Below are positions 10,030 through 19,241 of a stretch of 64,000 bases of DNA, piece by piece; the first letter of the stretch is position 1, and each line of letters begins with the position of its first letter. The stretch lies in NCBI GenBank assembly GCA_030248215.1, contig JASANG010001771.1, forward strand, positions 119,190-183,189, given 5' to 3'. The notes under the pieces are model-generated. The model had not been told where the DNA came from and did no database searches. It saw only the letters and a list, made by a program, of their open reading frames with translations. The stretch is from Enoplolaimus lenunculus (Eukaryota > Nematoda > Enoplea > Enoplida > Thoracostomopsidae). The position numbers and the translations under genes were made by a program.

Positions 10030-10868
10030 CAGCCAGTTCACCTCACTAGGGGGGAGCCAAAATGTTTTTCAGGAGCAGCACACAAGGGTTTATGTAGGCG
10101 TATACAAGCAAGGTTTGAAAATTTTCTAGGGGGGGAGGGCAAAATTTTTTAGTGTAGACGGGCTGAGCGCCCCGGCCACTCTTAGGCTGCGGGTTCGATA
10201 ACGGAGGAACAAGAAGATTTGCAGATACGTGAAAAAACGAAAATTTATCCGGCTGAGTTATACGAAGCGGACCTGGCTGACCGGTAAAATAAAGGTTTAA
10301 GTAAAGGTGTAAACGTCATTAACCGGGTAATTAGAGTCGAAATAAGCTTGAAAAGATACAGGAAAGAAATGGTAACATTTAAGTTTGACGAACGCAGCAA
10401 ATCTTAACAGGAAATCTCATCGGTGAATTCATTGGCTGTTTTCGATGCGAAATTTTATTCGTCCAAATTTTATGAGCCAATCAAAAAATGATATATAATT
10501 TTTAAAGTTTTAAAATGGTATACCAAAAGATAATTTATATTTTTTGAAAATTTTCAATAACCAGAAGGGTGCATTTGCGAACGTTGATTTTTTTTGGTGC
10601 AGAATGAAAGATATAAAAAAGGCTGGACAATTTTAGTTTCGGTAAAAATCCGTGTTTATTTCCAGTAAGTGCCAGTTTTGACATACCTGCAAAGTCTGTC
10701 ATTTTAAGATATTAAGCAATCGAACAGAAGAACTAAGCTAAGTTCATTCTAAAAAGGTTTTTAACGCGATTCAAATTAGTTTTTAGAGGTTTAAAATCAA
10801 CTAAACTACAAGACAGAATTCTGTAATTTAGCTTATATCTCTAGGACGGCTCTGATTCTGACAAAGTC
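10030..10868. other. Intergenic stretch, nothing recognised
   Basis: No gene, RNA gene or repeat family recognised. Confidence 0.35.
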
Positions 10869-11455
10869 GGCCAATGTACAGAACAGGGCCGTAACAGTAG
10901 TACTGTAGTGACCCGAATAAGAGGGAGGCTGATATATATTTGGCGTCTACAGAGAATACCCGCTGTAATTCGGTTACGGACTGTTGTTTATTTTAAACCC
11001 GCCCTCCGCCGCCATTCGTTATTGATATAGATTCGGTATTGCATCTGTTCGTTTATCTGGTTTCAAAAGGTTGAGCGATAATGCAATGTTATATTTAGGA
11101 ATGTAATGCCAAAACTTAAGTATGATTAAAGTTTTGAACTCAACTTTATTTGTCCCTGGAATCATTTATGCGGTACAATTAGGGATAATTTACATTTATG
11201 GACTCTAAATACGGTTTAGTGACTCTATCCGCTTACGGACTTTGATTAGGGATGCAGACTTCTGCTTATTCGTACTCAAGATCGGGACCCCTCTCATATC
11301 GCCCTCTTCTTATTCGGGTCACTACAATATAAGCGTATTTTTTAAGCCTAAACGTAAACCTAAACCTAAGCAAAAACATTAGTCTAAACCTTAAAGCTTA
11401 CTCTATGGCAGTCCCACAGTAAAAATAGTTCCGCACCCTGATCTTTACACGGGTC
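10869..11455. mobile_element. TTAGGC-core MITE interrupted by a P2 MITE
   Basis: The left piece (10869-10902, 'ggccaatgtacagaacagggc') and right piece (11328-11455, ending 'ctgatctttacacgggtc') are the two ends of one subtype A element. The P2 copy at 10903-11327 sits between them. Confidence 0.7.
10903..11327 (+). mobile_element. P2 MITE nested in a TTAGGC-core MITE
   Basis: The ends CTGTAGTGACCCGAATAAG and CTTATTCGGGTCACTACAA are inverted repeats and TA lies on both sides (10901-10902 and 11328-11329). Length 425 bp, no open frame of note. Confidence 0.8.
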
Positions 11456-11811
11456 AGAAAGGATATTAAATGTTCAAGTGTTTGAATTACTGCTTGGGTT
11501 GAAATGTAAAACAAAACCGTGAAAACCAGCCGAATACGGAGAAATATATTTATTGCATTGTCTACAAAAAACCCAAAATGGCCATTGTTACTCTGAGGAA
11601 CGTCCGGTTTATCTCCGTAAGACGGCTCCGAGTGCAATGGTAAACACGGATGCACATATATATCTTTGTCGGGACGGCACAACTGGTCCGAGCAATTGCT
11701 TTTCTGGTTCAGGTGAATCAGCATCGAGCCTTGATTTTTATTGGGTTGCTGGGGACAGCCGAGGCAGCTTTGATTCTATGGTTTCCCTGGATTGGACGGG
11801 ACAGCTTCGAG

Positions 11812-12125
11812 CTTAGGCGTGCACTTGTCCTAAGCCTACGTAATTAACTATATAACTACCTTAAGACTTAGACTGCGCATACGCCTAAAAACCTTAAACA
11901 TAAATTCTAAGTTTAAAAAGCTTAAGCGTAATAAGCCTAAACTTATAGCTTAAGCCTAGGCCAAAGTGTCGCTTAAGCTTAAGTCTAAGGCAAAATTGTA
12001 AACCGAAGCCTAAGCATGAAGGTAAACTTAAGCTTAAACCGAATCCTAACTCAAAGCGTAAGCGTAAAGCCGACCCCTAAGCGTAAGCCTAAACCTAGGC
12101 TCAAAGATTTCCTGGCAGTCCCACT
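11812..12125. repeat. Degenerate TTAGGC-like tract
   Basis: About 300 bp of scattered CCTAAG/CTTAAG/CGTAAG units on one strand, without recognisable terminal inverted repeats. It looks like a decayed core from the TTAGGC family, or a simple-repeat expansion of one. Confidence 0.5.
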
Positions 12126-12375
12126 AATCCAGCGAAAATATAATCTCTAAACTGCTTGACAAACCCATTGAAAACATAATCTCGAAGCTGCTACAACCAG
12201 CCCAGCGAAAACATAGACTCGAACCTGTCCTAACCGACACCTAGAAAAAATATAGGTGCTGGAGCATGTTATTTCACTCCAGACCCATAGCTGATCCGCG
12301 TAAAAACGGGACGTTAATCAGAGTAAACATGATCCGTCCAGAAAATGTACGAGACAAGAATCTGGACGCATGTGT

Positions 12376-12545
12376 TAGTGTAGCGACCCGAATTAGAGTA
12401 GAAGTAATAAAAGTCCGGAATAATTGTGTAGAGTCTGAATCAATAGGAGTCTGTTTTCCTAGAGTCCGTAAAGAACTCAAATTTTCTAAAGTCCGTAAAA
12501 ACGTTAATAACCCTAATTCGGCTTTACATAAGCATTTCTGGACCA
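12376..12545. mobile_element. Decayed P2 MITE fragment
   Basis: 'gtagcgacccgaattagagtag' followed by 'agtctgaatcaataggagtc' and 'agagtccgtaaa' matches the left part of inverted P2 copies. The right end is not recognisable. Small frames across this part are not genes. Confidence 0.45.
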
Positions 12546-12730
12546 AATGTCGGTACAGAATATGGTTATCTGGTCAGGGCAATACCTATATTCATAGCAG
12601 CATACTCCAGTCTTAAAAGTATATATTCCCGTAAACACAGTCAACCGAAAATGGCTGGTTTGAGTTGAACGTGTGTCGTCCGAATATCTGGAGTTTGATT
12701 GAAACCTAAACAACATTCATCCGAATCGTA

Positions 12731-13195
12731 CTGTATTGACCCGAATAAGAGGGGGGACTGATATTTATTTGGCCTCTCCAGGGGCCCCCTTGTTATTCGG
12801 TTACGGTCTGTTATCTATTTTTAACCCACGCTCGTCGCCCTTCGTTACTTTTATATATCCGGTACTGCACTTATCCGTTCAATTAAACGTTTATTTGTCT
12901 TGTTTCAACAGCTTGAGCGATAATACTAGGTTATACCTAGTAATACCTAGTAATGTACTTTCAAAATTTAAGTACTTTTTTAAGTTTCGAACTCAAATTA
13001 TTTGGCCCTGAAGTCATTTATGCGCTACAATTAGGGTTAATTGACATTTATGGACTCTAATTAGGGTTCAGAGACTCTATACGCTTATGGACTCTTATTA
13101 GGGATACGGACTCCTATTGATTCGGACCCTAAATGGGGACCCTCTCTTATTACCCCCTCTTATTCGGGTTAATACAGTATTCGGGTCACTGCAGT
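12731..13195 (+). mobile_element. P2 MITE with duplicated right end
   Basis: It begins TA-CTGTATTGACCCGAATAAG. The right end 'ttattcgggttaatacagta' is followed directly by a second 'ttcgggtcactgcagta', so the terminal repeat is doubled. Confidence 0.7.
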
Positions 13196-13553
13196 ATACC
13201 GGTCAGTCCACTATTAGCCGAGGCAGTCACACTGGTGTGACTTCTAGATTGGAATTTAGGCTTTTGAAATGTCGGCAAATGTTTAAACTTACTTAAGGTT
13301 TTAGGCTATGGTTTAGACGTAGGCTTAGTGGGCTGGGCAGATCCTGATAATTAATCATGGATCATTTTATATGTGTATCTTAAAACCACTGTTCTGAAAC
13401 ATTTCATAAATATTCAAAGATTTTTGAAAATTCTATCAAAGAATTTTACAATTTGAAAATGTTGAGTTAAAGTGAAAATTTAAAAGATTTTGAAATTTCA
13501 AATTTCAAAAAATTGGGTTCATGCTCAAATTTGAACATTTCTGATTAGAAACA

Positions 13554-13644
13554 ATGATGCAAGTTGTAGTTTGGTTTGTTGTGCTAACTGTTTCAGTTAG
13601 CAGGCAAGAACTCGGTGATGAAGAACCTCGGCCTCCAGCAGTGA
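13554..13644 (+). CDS. Gene 1 exon 1 (signal peptide)
   Basis: Encodes a Met-Met start and a run of hydrophobic residues, then an acidic Pro-rich stub. The donor GTGA|GTAAGT leaves phase 1, which fits the acceptor at 14624. Confidence 0.5.
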
Positions 13645-16600
13645 GTAAGTTGCTCGTACCAGAAAAGTGTTCAGCAATTTCAGAAATATTACACCAATAA
13701 AATAGATTCACGATTCATAAGTAAAGATTTTAAATATATGTCAGGTTAGCCAATATGTGTTATATACAGCATTTTCAGTGTATATTTGGGTAAAAATTTG
13801 AAACAATTTTGCCGATCCGTATGTAAAAGAGTTGCAAATCAAGCAACGCCATGCTACTTGATTTTGGCCCATGTAAAGATCAGGGGCGGAACGTTTTCCT
13901 GTCGGACTAGAATAGGATATAAGTTTAAGCTTTAGACTAATTTTTTTGCTTGGCTTCGGCTTAGGCTTAGGCATAGAAATAAGCTTTATTCTTACGCTTA
14001 GGCTTAGGCTTAGGCTTAGGAATAAACTTATTCTTACGCTTCAGGCTTAAGAATATGCTTATAGTACTGTTCCGCCCCTGTTCTTTCCATTGGTCCTGAT
14101 TTTCAACTCTACGTCGAAAAAAGACCCAACGCCACCTATAACAAGCTTCGCTTCCCCAGGTCAAAAAATGTTTAATTGCAATAGAAACTTTTTGTTAAGC
14201 ATATTTTCACGGTTCCATTATGGAACCGTTTTTTTCCTTTTTGAAAAGAATTCCTGGTTAAGGTGTCGCTCCTAAAGACTAATTAAAGTTGAAATTTTGC
14301 TCTTTCTAACATGCTAAGATGGCGAAGTAGGGTACAGCGCGACCGGATTTCTCGGATACCGGAACTGGATACAGATATAGGATTGGAGTATAGCATAAAT
14401 TGAAAATTTTGGCAATACACACGCTCAGACAATTTTACAAAACTATGTTAATTAATATGCCAATTTTTGTAAAATTTACGAATGAGAAAAATTTTCAATA
14501 CCGAGAATACCGGTGAAAAAATACCAGATTTATTTCCGGAATCGGATAGTGGAAATACCGGGTTTCCCTATCGGATCCCAATTCCGGTTGCAATCTATAT
14601 AATATATATGTTATATATTTCAGACTGCGTTAAATTTGACGTTGGTCGGTGCGATTTAATTTTGAATACTGGAATAATTGCAAGACCTGAATGCAAAGAC
14701 GACTGCAGTACGCATAAGCAGCGTATTGTTGCGAACGGTCGTGGCTTTTCGTATACAGAATGCCTGAATGAACGGCCATATACTTGCAAATGCAATATTT
14801 GCCGCGAATATGACTTACCAACAGGTAAAATATTGCTAATCAAAGCAGACACTTTTGAATTTTGACTAAAGTTTAAATAATTTTAATATTAAATAAATCC
14901 ATTTTACAAACTCAATTTTGAGCATGAGATGTTTACACCAGTTCTGATCAGTGCAAACGTTGAAAAAAATTTTCAAAATCAAACCATTTTTGAGTACGCG
15001 AAGCCACAGCTGATTTGACCCATGTTACTTTTAGAGTCGTAACAGTTTCTGGTGGGTCTGTAAAAGAGTAGGCTTACATTTTAGACTACAATTTTTGCTT
15101 AGGCTTAGGCTTAGGTTTAGGATTAGGCTTAGGAATACGCTTTTGCAACTCTTACGCTAAGGCTTAGGCTGAGGAATACGCGTTTGCCACAATTAGGCTT
15201 AGGCTTAAGCTTAGGAACACGCTTTTACAACGCTTAAGCTTAGGCTTAGGCTTACGAACACGCTTATTCTACTGTTACAGCCCCAAACGTAGCATTGACT
15301 GCATATTTTACTAATCCAAAGTTTAAATATGTGTAGGGGTGGCGACCTTTGACGAGGGCGTTAGACAAAAACAAAATTTCGTTGCTTCAAAGTAACGAAG
15401 TGCTATTTGCACTGCATCATTAATTTCTGGTTGAGAGGCTGACTAAAGGTACATGTCACAATTGTGTTCGAGCTTCGCTCAATAAATGTAGTCCCACTAA
15501 GACTGGCTATAAACCGTAAGGAAACTGGCTTACACATAAGCAATGCATTACTGTTGCTAGTCGCCAATCATATTGTGGTTTCATCCGTGTGACAGAACCG
15601 TTAAATAGAAACTATAACGTCAATTCTTGACCTGTATTTTCAAATGTATGTAGCACCTATTAAAAGTTGGTGATAAGTCTTGTAAACTTTCGAACAAGTG
15701 ATTGTTAACGCTTAAAATTCAGCACACTTTTCGCATATGATTCACTCTACTCCTGTACCAATTTTGAGTTCAAACTCTGCAGAAGTTAGTGCGTTTGAAA
15801 ACCTATTACTGGCTGATATTAATAGTTGTTATACACGTTTGAGAATATGGGCCCGTTTTTAGGGGTGTCACTTTACTCTATGCATATTCAAAAATCTAAG
15901 CGTAAAAGCGTAAACCAGAGAGGAAAGATAAGTCTTAAAGTAAGCTGCTTTGTTAGGGCCAATGTAAGGAACAGAAGCGAAACAGTATTATAAGCATATT
16001 CTAAGCCTAAATGTAGCTTAGCTTAAGCATAAGAATGAGGGAAAAACGGCAGGACACCAAAAAAGATTACATGCCGCACTAAACGCGAGTAGTTTTCTCA
16101 CGGATGCTGCAGATAATCTTACTTGGTGTATAATTTATAGGACCTCATGCCCCTACTCCTGTTCCGTCTCCAAAAGGTAAGCAATTTTTAAATCCATATT
16201 TTTACATTTACAAATAGAAAAACTGACATTTTTACAGACTTTATAACCAAAGCATTCTGGGGTTGTATACATTCTTAATCAGGTGAAGAATAGACACACA
16301 CGGGCTGAAATCCCACCCGGACAGGGTCACTTGCCAACCGCATTCCGCTCAATAATGACTCTACGGAGGTCTGACAATCTCAGGCTTTCCTCCCTAAGCT
16401 CCGGGTTCAGGCCACAATAACAATAATAAATTTCTTGAACTTTCCTAATAGCAACATTTTTAGTCGCAGCGGTTACATTTGTTCGCGAAAATATTTCGTT
16501 GAAGTGTTGATTTTCAAAATTGCATTTTTTTGTAGTATGGTATTTATTTTAAATAATCCAAAATTGAATATATTAATTTTAATTTTTTTTGAACAAAAAT

Positions 16601-17530
16601 AACTTTTGTTTCAAAAATTAGCATAAAAGTGTGCTAGAACCCCCATTTTTTCTTTTTACATATATTTATATTTTAGTTCCATGCGATCTGAAAGATAGCG
16701 GCACACACTGCGGGGGTACTGACCTTGAGGCAATGTTAGAAACGTGTCGGTGGAGTTGTTTCGGGCAACATCGATTCAGTTTAGGGTTGTATTCAAGTTG
16801 TCAATTGAACGCAATCAATATCGACTACGAGCCAGGATTTGTTGAGTTTGATGGGAAATGTTTCTGTGACACTTGTGGCGGTGATCCTGAAGGTATACAT
16901 CTGTAATCATGTGAGACATGCTTGACTTGGTGCACATGCAATATTATCCAGTGGACTGTATGTAAGCTAGGCAGCATACGGTCGACATATATTGTCGACG
17001 AGAAAAACAGTTGCAGAGGCGGGCTTCGTGGCGCAGTAGCAGACTGTTCGCTTAGTCGTTTAATCATACTCTAGTTTTTAAAGTACTTAAATTCCTAAGT
17101 ATAACTTTGCATTATCGCTCAAGCTTTGTTACAAGACAACTCACCGTTTAATTCAACGGATAATTGCAATATAGGATATATCAGTAACGAAGGGCAAAGA
17201 TGGGCAAATTAAAAATAAATGACAGACCGTAGCTGAATAACAGGAATTACCGTCGGGAGAGGCCAAATAAATATCAGTCCCCTGTTATTCGGGTCTACTT
17301 CGTCTCGCTGGCTGTTTCAAGACCTGGCTGTGATTTTAGGATGTACATCTTATCAAACCGGTACATGTGGAGGTTCATCGAATGCGTTAATGCAAACTGC
17401 ATGCAAAGATATGTGCGCAGCGACTTATGAAACTCGCTTCAATCACGCAATTTGTATTCAACAACACTCGTGGCCTGAAAACGAAGGCATATGCATATGT
17501 TCGTTGTGCGATGAACACAATACTCGATAA
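13554..17530 (+). CDS. Gene 1: secreted three-module 8-Cys protein (exons 13554-13644, 14624-14824, 16677-16892, 17340-17530)
   Basis: Joining four exons by GT-AG gives an open frame of 232 codons. Residues 1-30 hold a signal peptide (MMQVVVWFVVLTVSVSRQEL). Three Cys-rich modules follow at about 31-97, 98-169 and 170-232, each encoded by one exon. All three introns are phase 1. Every module shows eight Cys ending in CxCxxC (CKCNIC, CFCDTC, CICSLC). Four disulfides are likely. The last module ends directly in a TAA, so its exon is terminal. Two ATGs stand in tandem at 13554 and 13557; the first was taken. The first exon is the least certain part, resting on a good gtaagt donor and the hydrophobic leader. 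I do not recognise the module family. Genes 2 and 3 downstream share it, so this is the leftmost member of a cluster. The product is probably extracellular; its role is unknown. Confidence 0.7.
13866..14096. mobile_element. TTAGGC-core MITE in gene 1 intron 1
   Basis: Ends 'ggcccatgtaaagatcaggggcgg' and 'ccgcccctgttctttccattgg' form the subtype A inverted pair, with two TTAGGC blocks between. Confidence 0.75.
14340..14590. repeat. Dispersed 'ACCGGAA' repeat, copy 1
   Basis: Sequence such as 'gaaaattttggcaatacacac-ctc-agacaattttA' and 'ttcaataccga-aataccg-gtgaaaaaatacc' recurs at 58190-58530. It lies just before exon 2 of gene 1 and has no coding capacity that I can support. Confidence 0.55.
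14624..14824 (+). CDS. Gene 1 exon 2, 8-Cys module
   Basis: Acceptor 'atatatttcag' and donor 'acag|gtaaaa', phase 1 at both ends. Cys spacing is C-x7-C-x13-C-x3-C-x18-C-x7-C-x-C-x2-C. It starts DCVKFDVGRC with Asp or Asn from the split codon. Confidence 0.75.
15017..15299. mobile_element. TTAGGC-core MITE, subtype B, in gene 1 intron 2
   Basis: Ends 'gacccatgttacttttagagtcg' and 'cagccccaaacgtagcattgac' are inverted. The interior alternates TTAGGC blocks with 'aatacgcttttgcaac' spacers, four times. Confidence 0.7.
15641..15858. mobile_element. Foldback element (family FC)
   Basis: Left 'tcaaatgtatgtagcacctatta' and right 'ctattactggctgatattaatagttgttatacacgtttgagaata' correspond to the arms of the elements at 32700-32950 and 44391-44602. 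Confidence 0.45.
15956..16040. mobile_element. Truncated TTAGGC-core MITE
   Basis: The left end 'ggccaatgtaaggaacagaagcg' and a short CCTAAG block are present; the right end is missing. Confidence 0.5.
16041..16676. other. Intron 2 remainder of gene 1
   Basis: No recognised element or exon. A GC-richer patch at about 16300-16410 is unassigned. Confidence 0.35.
16677..16892 (+). CDS. Gene 1 exon 3, 8-Cys module
   Basis: Acceptor 'atattttag' and donor 'ctgaag|gtatac', phase 1 at both ends. Cys spacing C-x8-C-x11-C-x3-C-x13-C-x19-C-x-C-x2-C, the longest fifth spacing seen. It ends CFCDTCGGDPEG. Confidence 0.75.
17021..17068 (+). repeat. tRNA-like SINE head fragment
   Basis: 'ttcgtggcgcagtagcagac' resembles a tRNA 5' half with an A box, but no B box follows before the P2 fragment. 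It looks like a truncated SINE or tRNA pseudogene. Confidence 0.35.
17085..17305 (-). mobile_element. P2 MITE fragment before gene 1 last exon
   Basis: Matches the right two thirds of an inverted P2 element ('attatcgctcaagctttg' to 'cccctgttattcgggtc'). Most of it is also copied in the tandem duplication at 17534-17914. Confidence 0.65.
17340..17530 (+). CDS. Gene 1 exon 4, terminal 8-Cys module
   Basis: Acceptor 'ggctgtgattttag'; the frame continues through GCTSYQTGTC to CICSLCDEHNTR and a TAA. Cys spacing C-x7-C-x11-C-x3-C-x12-C-x12-C-x-C-x2-C. Unlike other modules there is no donor before the stop, so it is terminal. Confidence 0.75.
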
Positions 17531-17723
17531 GTAATTCAACGGATAATTGCAATATAGGATATATCAGTAACGAAGGGCAAAGATGGGCAAATTAAAAATA
17601 AATGACAGACCGTAGCTGTATAACAGGAATTACCGTCTGGAGAGGCGAAATAAATATCAGTCCCCCTGTTATTCGGGTCTACTTCGTCTCCCTGGCTGTT
17701 TCAAGAAATGGCTGTGATTTTAG

Positions 17724-17914
17724 GATGTACATCTTATCAAACCGGCACATGTGGAGGTTCTTCGAATGCGTTAATGCAAACTGCATGCAAAGATATGTGC
17801 GCAGCGACTTATGAAACTCGCTTCAATCACGCAATTTGTATTCAACAACACTCGTGGCCTGAAAACGAAGGCATATGCATATGTTCGTTGTGCGATGAAC
17901 ACAATACTCGATAA
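17724..17914 (+). CDS. Duplicate terminal exon of gene 1
   Basis: Same acceptor, same 63 residues and same TAA as the exon at 17340-17530. It could serve as an alternative last exon, with a product of identical sequence, or be unused because the upstream copy already ends the frame. Confidence 0.6.
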
Positions 17915-17939
17915 GTAATACGACCCCGTTGGAGCTATG

Positions 17940-18060
17940 CGGTTTTCACGATCTCTGATTGAAGATTTGCTCAACGTTAAAGATCACGCTGGGAATCGAC
18001 CCTCGGTCCTCTTGCACTCGAGCCAAGCATGCTACCGCTACACCACACTGTCGATTGCAA
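17940..18060 (-). repeat. tRNA-derived SINE
   Basis: On the minus strand 'gtgtagcggtagcatgcttgg' resembles an A box and 'gggtcgattcccag' a B box, about 30 bp apart. The tail 'cgtgatctttaacgttgagcaaatcttc' recurs in the copy at 24606-24715. It does not fold as a complete tRNA. Confidence 0.55.
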
Positions 18061-18775
18061 CCACTTCATGTTCCGGTATACGTGCACATGTATGGCAATC
18101 GTTTTTGCTTTACATACACTTTACCATGCAAATATACCGACTGGCCGCAACCACGTGGGGGGGCAGCTTCAGTTTAGACAGTATTGACAACAGTTTATTT
18201 AGACAAAATTTTTCCGCCCCCCATATCTGTCCCGTCGTAGTGATTGCACTTTACTATAGTAACTTCGTATTTTGTCGGACCTAAAGTATAGCATGCAATG
18301 TACAACAATTCGTCGCCTGGCAACTTGCCGCACAATAGTGTCGTAAAGCCAATTAATAAATGTAAGCATAATCCTAAGCCTAAACATAAACGATGGGCGA
18401 TGAATTGTCGAGTCGATGAAATTTCGGAATACAAGTTGTCGGGCGACGAGTTCTCGGGCGATGTATTGTCGTGATACCGTATGTACTTGGTGAAAAGCCA
18501 GTGATGGTTTGTCTCGGTTAATCGTTTCATTAGTTTTGTCTTACCTCTCGTTGATCAAAAAGTAAATAAATAAATGAAGAAATAAATAAATTAATTAATT
18601 AAATAAAATGAAAATATTAATATTGTTATTGTACGGTTGCTGATATGAAGCAACTGACTAGAAACTTATATTTCAAGAGAATATATTCAAAGAAAAAATT
18701 TTGCAGAAAAGTGGAACGGCTGAGAAAGTGTTTGGTTCAGCCGAAAACTCGTAAAATGCACGCCTGTAGCCAGCT
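18061..18775. other. Intergenic stretch between gene 1 and the lectin gene
   Basis: Contains a partial CCTAAG tract at 18372 and 'gatgaattgtcg/gacgagttctcg' near-repeats at 18398-18470. No exon recognised. Confidence 0.35.
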
Positions 18776-18907
18776 CATCTTAGGCTTAGGCTTAAGCTTA
18801 GGCTTAGAAACAAACTCATTCTTACGCTTAGACTTAGACTTAGGCTTAGACTTATGCTTAGAAATAAGCTTATAATAATGTTCCGCCCCTGTTGTTTACA
18901 TTGGCCG
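18776..18907. mobile_element. Truncated TTAGGC-core MITE
   Basis: Two TTAGGC blocks and the right end 'ccgcccctgttgtttacattggcc' are present. The left end is lost. Confidence 0.6.
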
Positions 18908-19074
18908 AGATTTCTAACGTGCGCCCCTCGATCGAAATTCTGCAGAGCCACCACCAGCCCGTGTGTGGAACTTTCGTTTGCTTTGCTCGCGAGTTTTCCT
19001 ACACTGCCGTTGTGTTGCACAAAACACCTTCTTAGATTGCGTCTAATTAAACATTTTGACTATAAAGTAGCTGT

Positions 19075-19241
19075 TTATTTACAATTTGCTTGACAATACG
19101 GTAAATTAGCATAATAAGGCCAATTGCATGAATTGCTTAAATAATTGCAAGTTTCACAGTTTCCATTAACGCAATGATATGCGACGCCGCGTTGCGATGA
19201 AGTCGCGCGTGCAGTTGTTGGTTGTGGTGACGTTAAGTATT
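19075..19241 (-). CDS. Lectin gene terminal exon, 6-Cys tail
   Basis: Acceptor 'cgttgcatttcag', phase 1 entry. It encodes a linker (EYLTSPQPTTARATSSQ), six Cys and a stop. The Cys pattern does not match the 8-Cys module. Confidence 0.65.

Larger units (their letters stand above)
17151..17914 (+). repeat. Tandem duplication of P2 fragment plus last exon of gene 1
   Basis: A unit of about 384 bp (17151-17533) is repeated at 17534-17914. Both contain part of a P2 MITE and the whole terminal 8-Cys exon. The two copies are nearly identical and encode the same 63 residues, so the event is recent. Confidence 0.9.

Noticed and set aside
11398-11847. Overlapping frames of 65-108 codons on both strands
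   Set aside because: Part overlaps the right end of a TTAGGC-core MITE. No domain, signal peptide or splice context supports a gene.
17940-18060. Possible tRNA gene on the minus strand
   Set aside because: A- and B-box-like words are present, but there is no pairing acceptor stem or clear anticodon arm, and a second copy with the same tail exists at 24606. A SINE is more likely.
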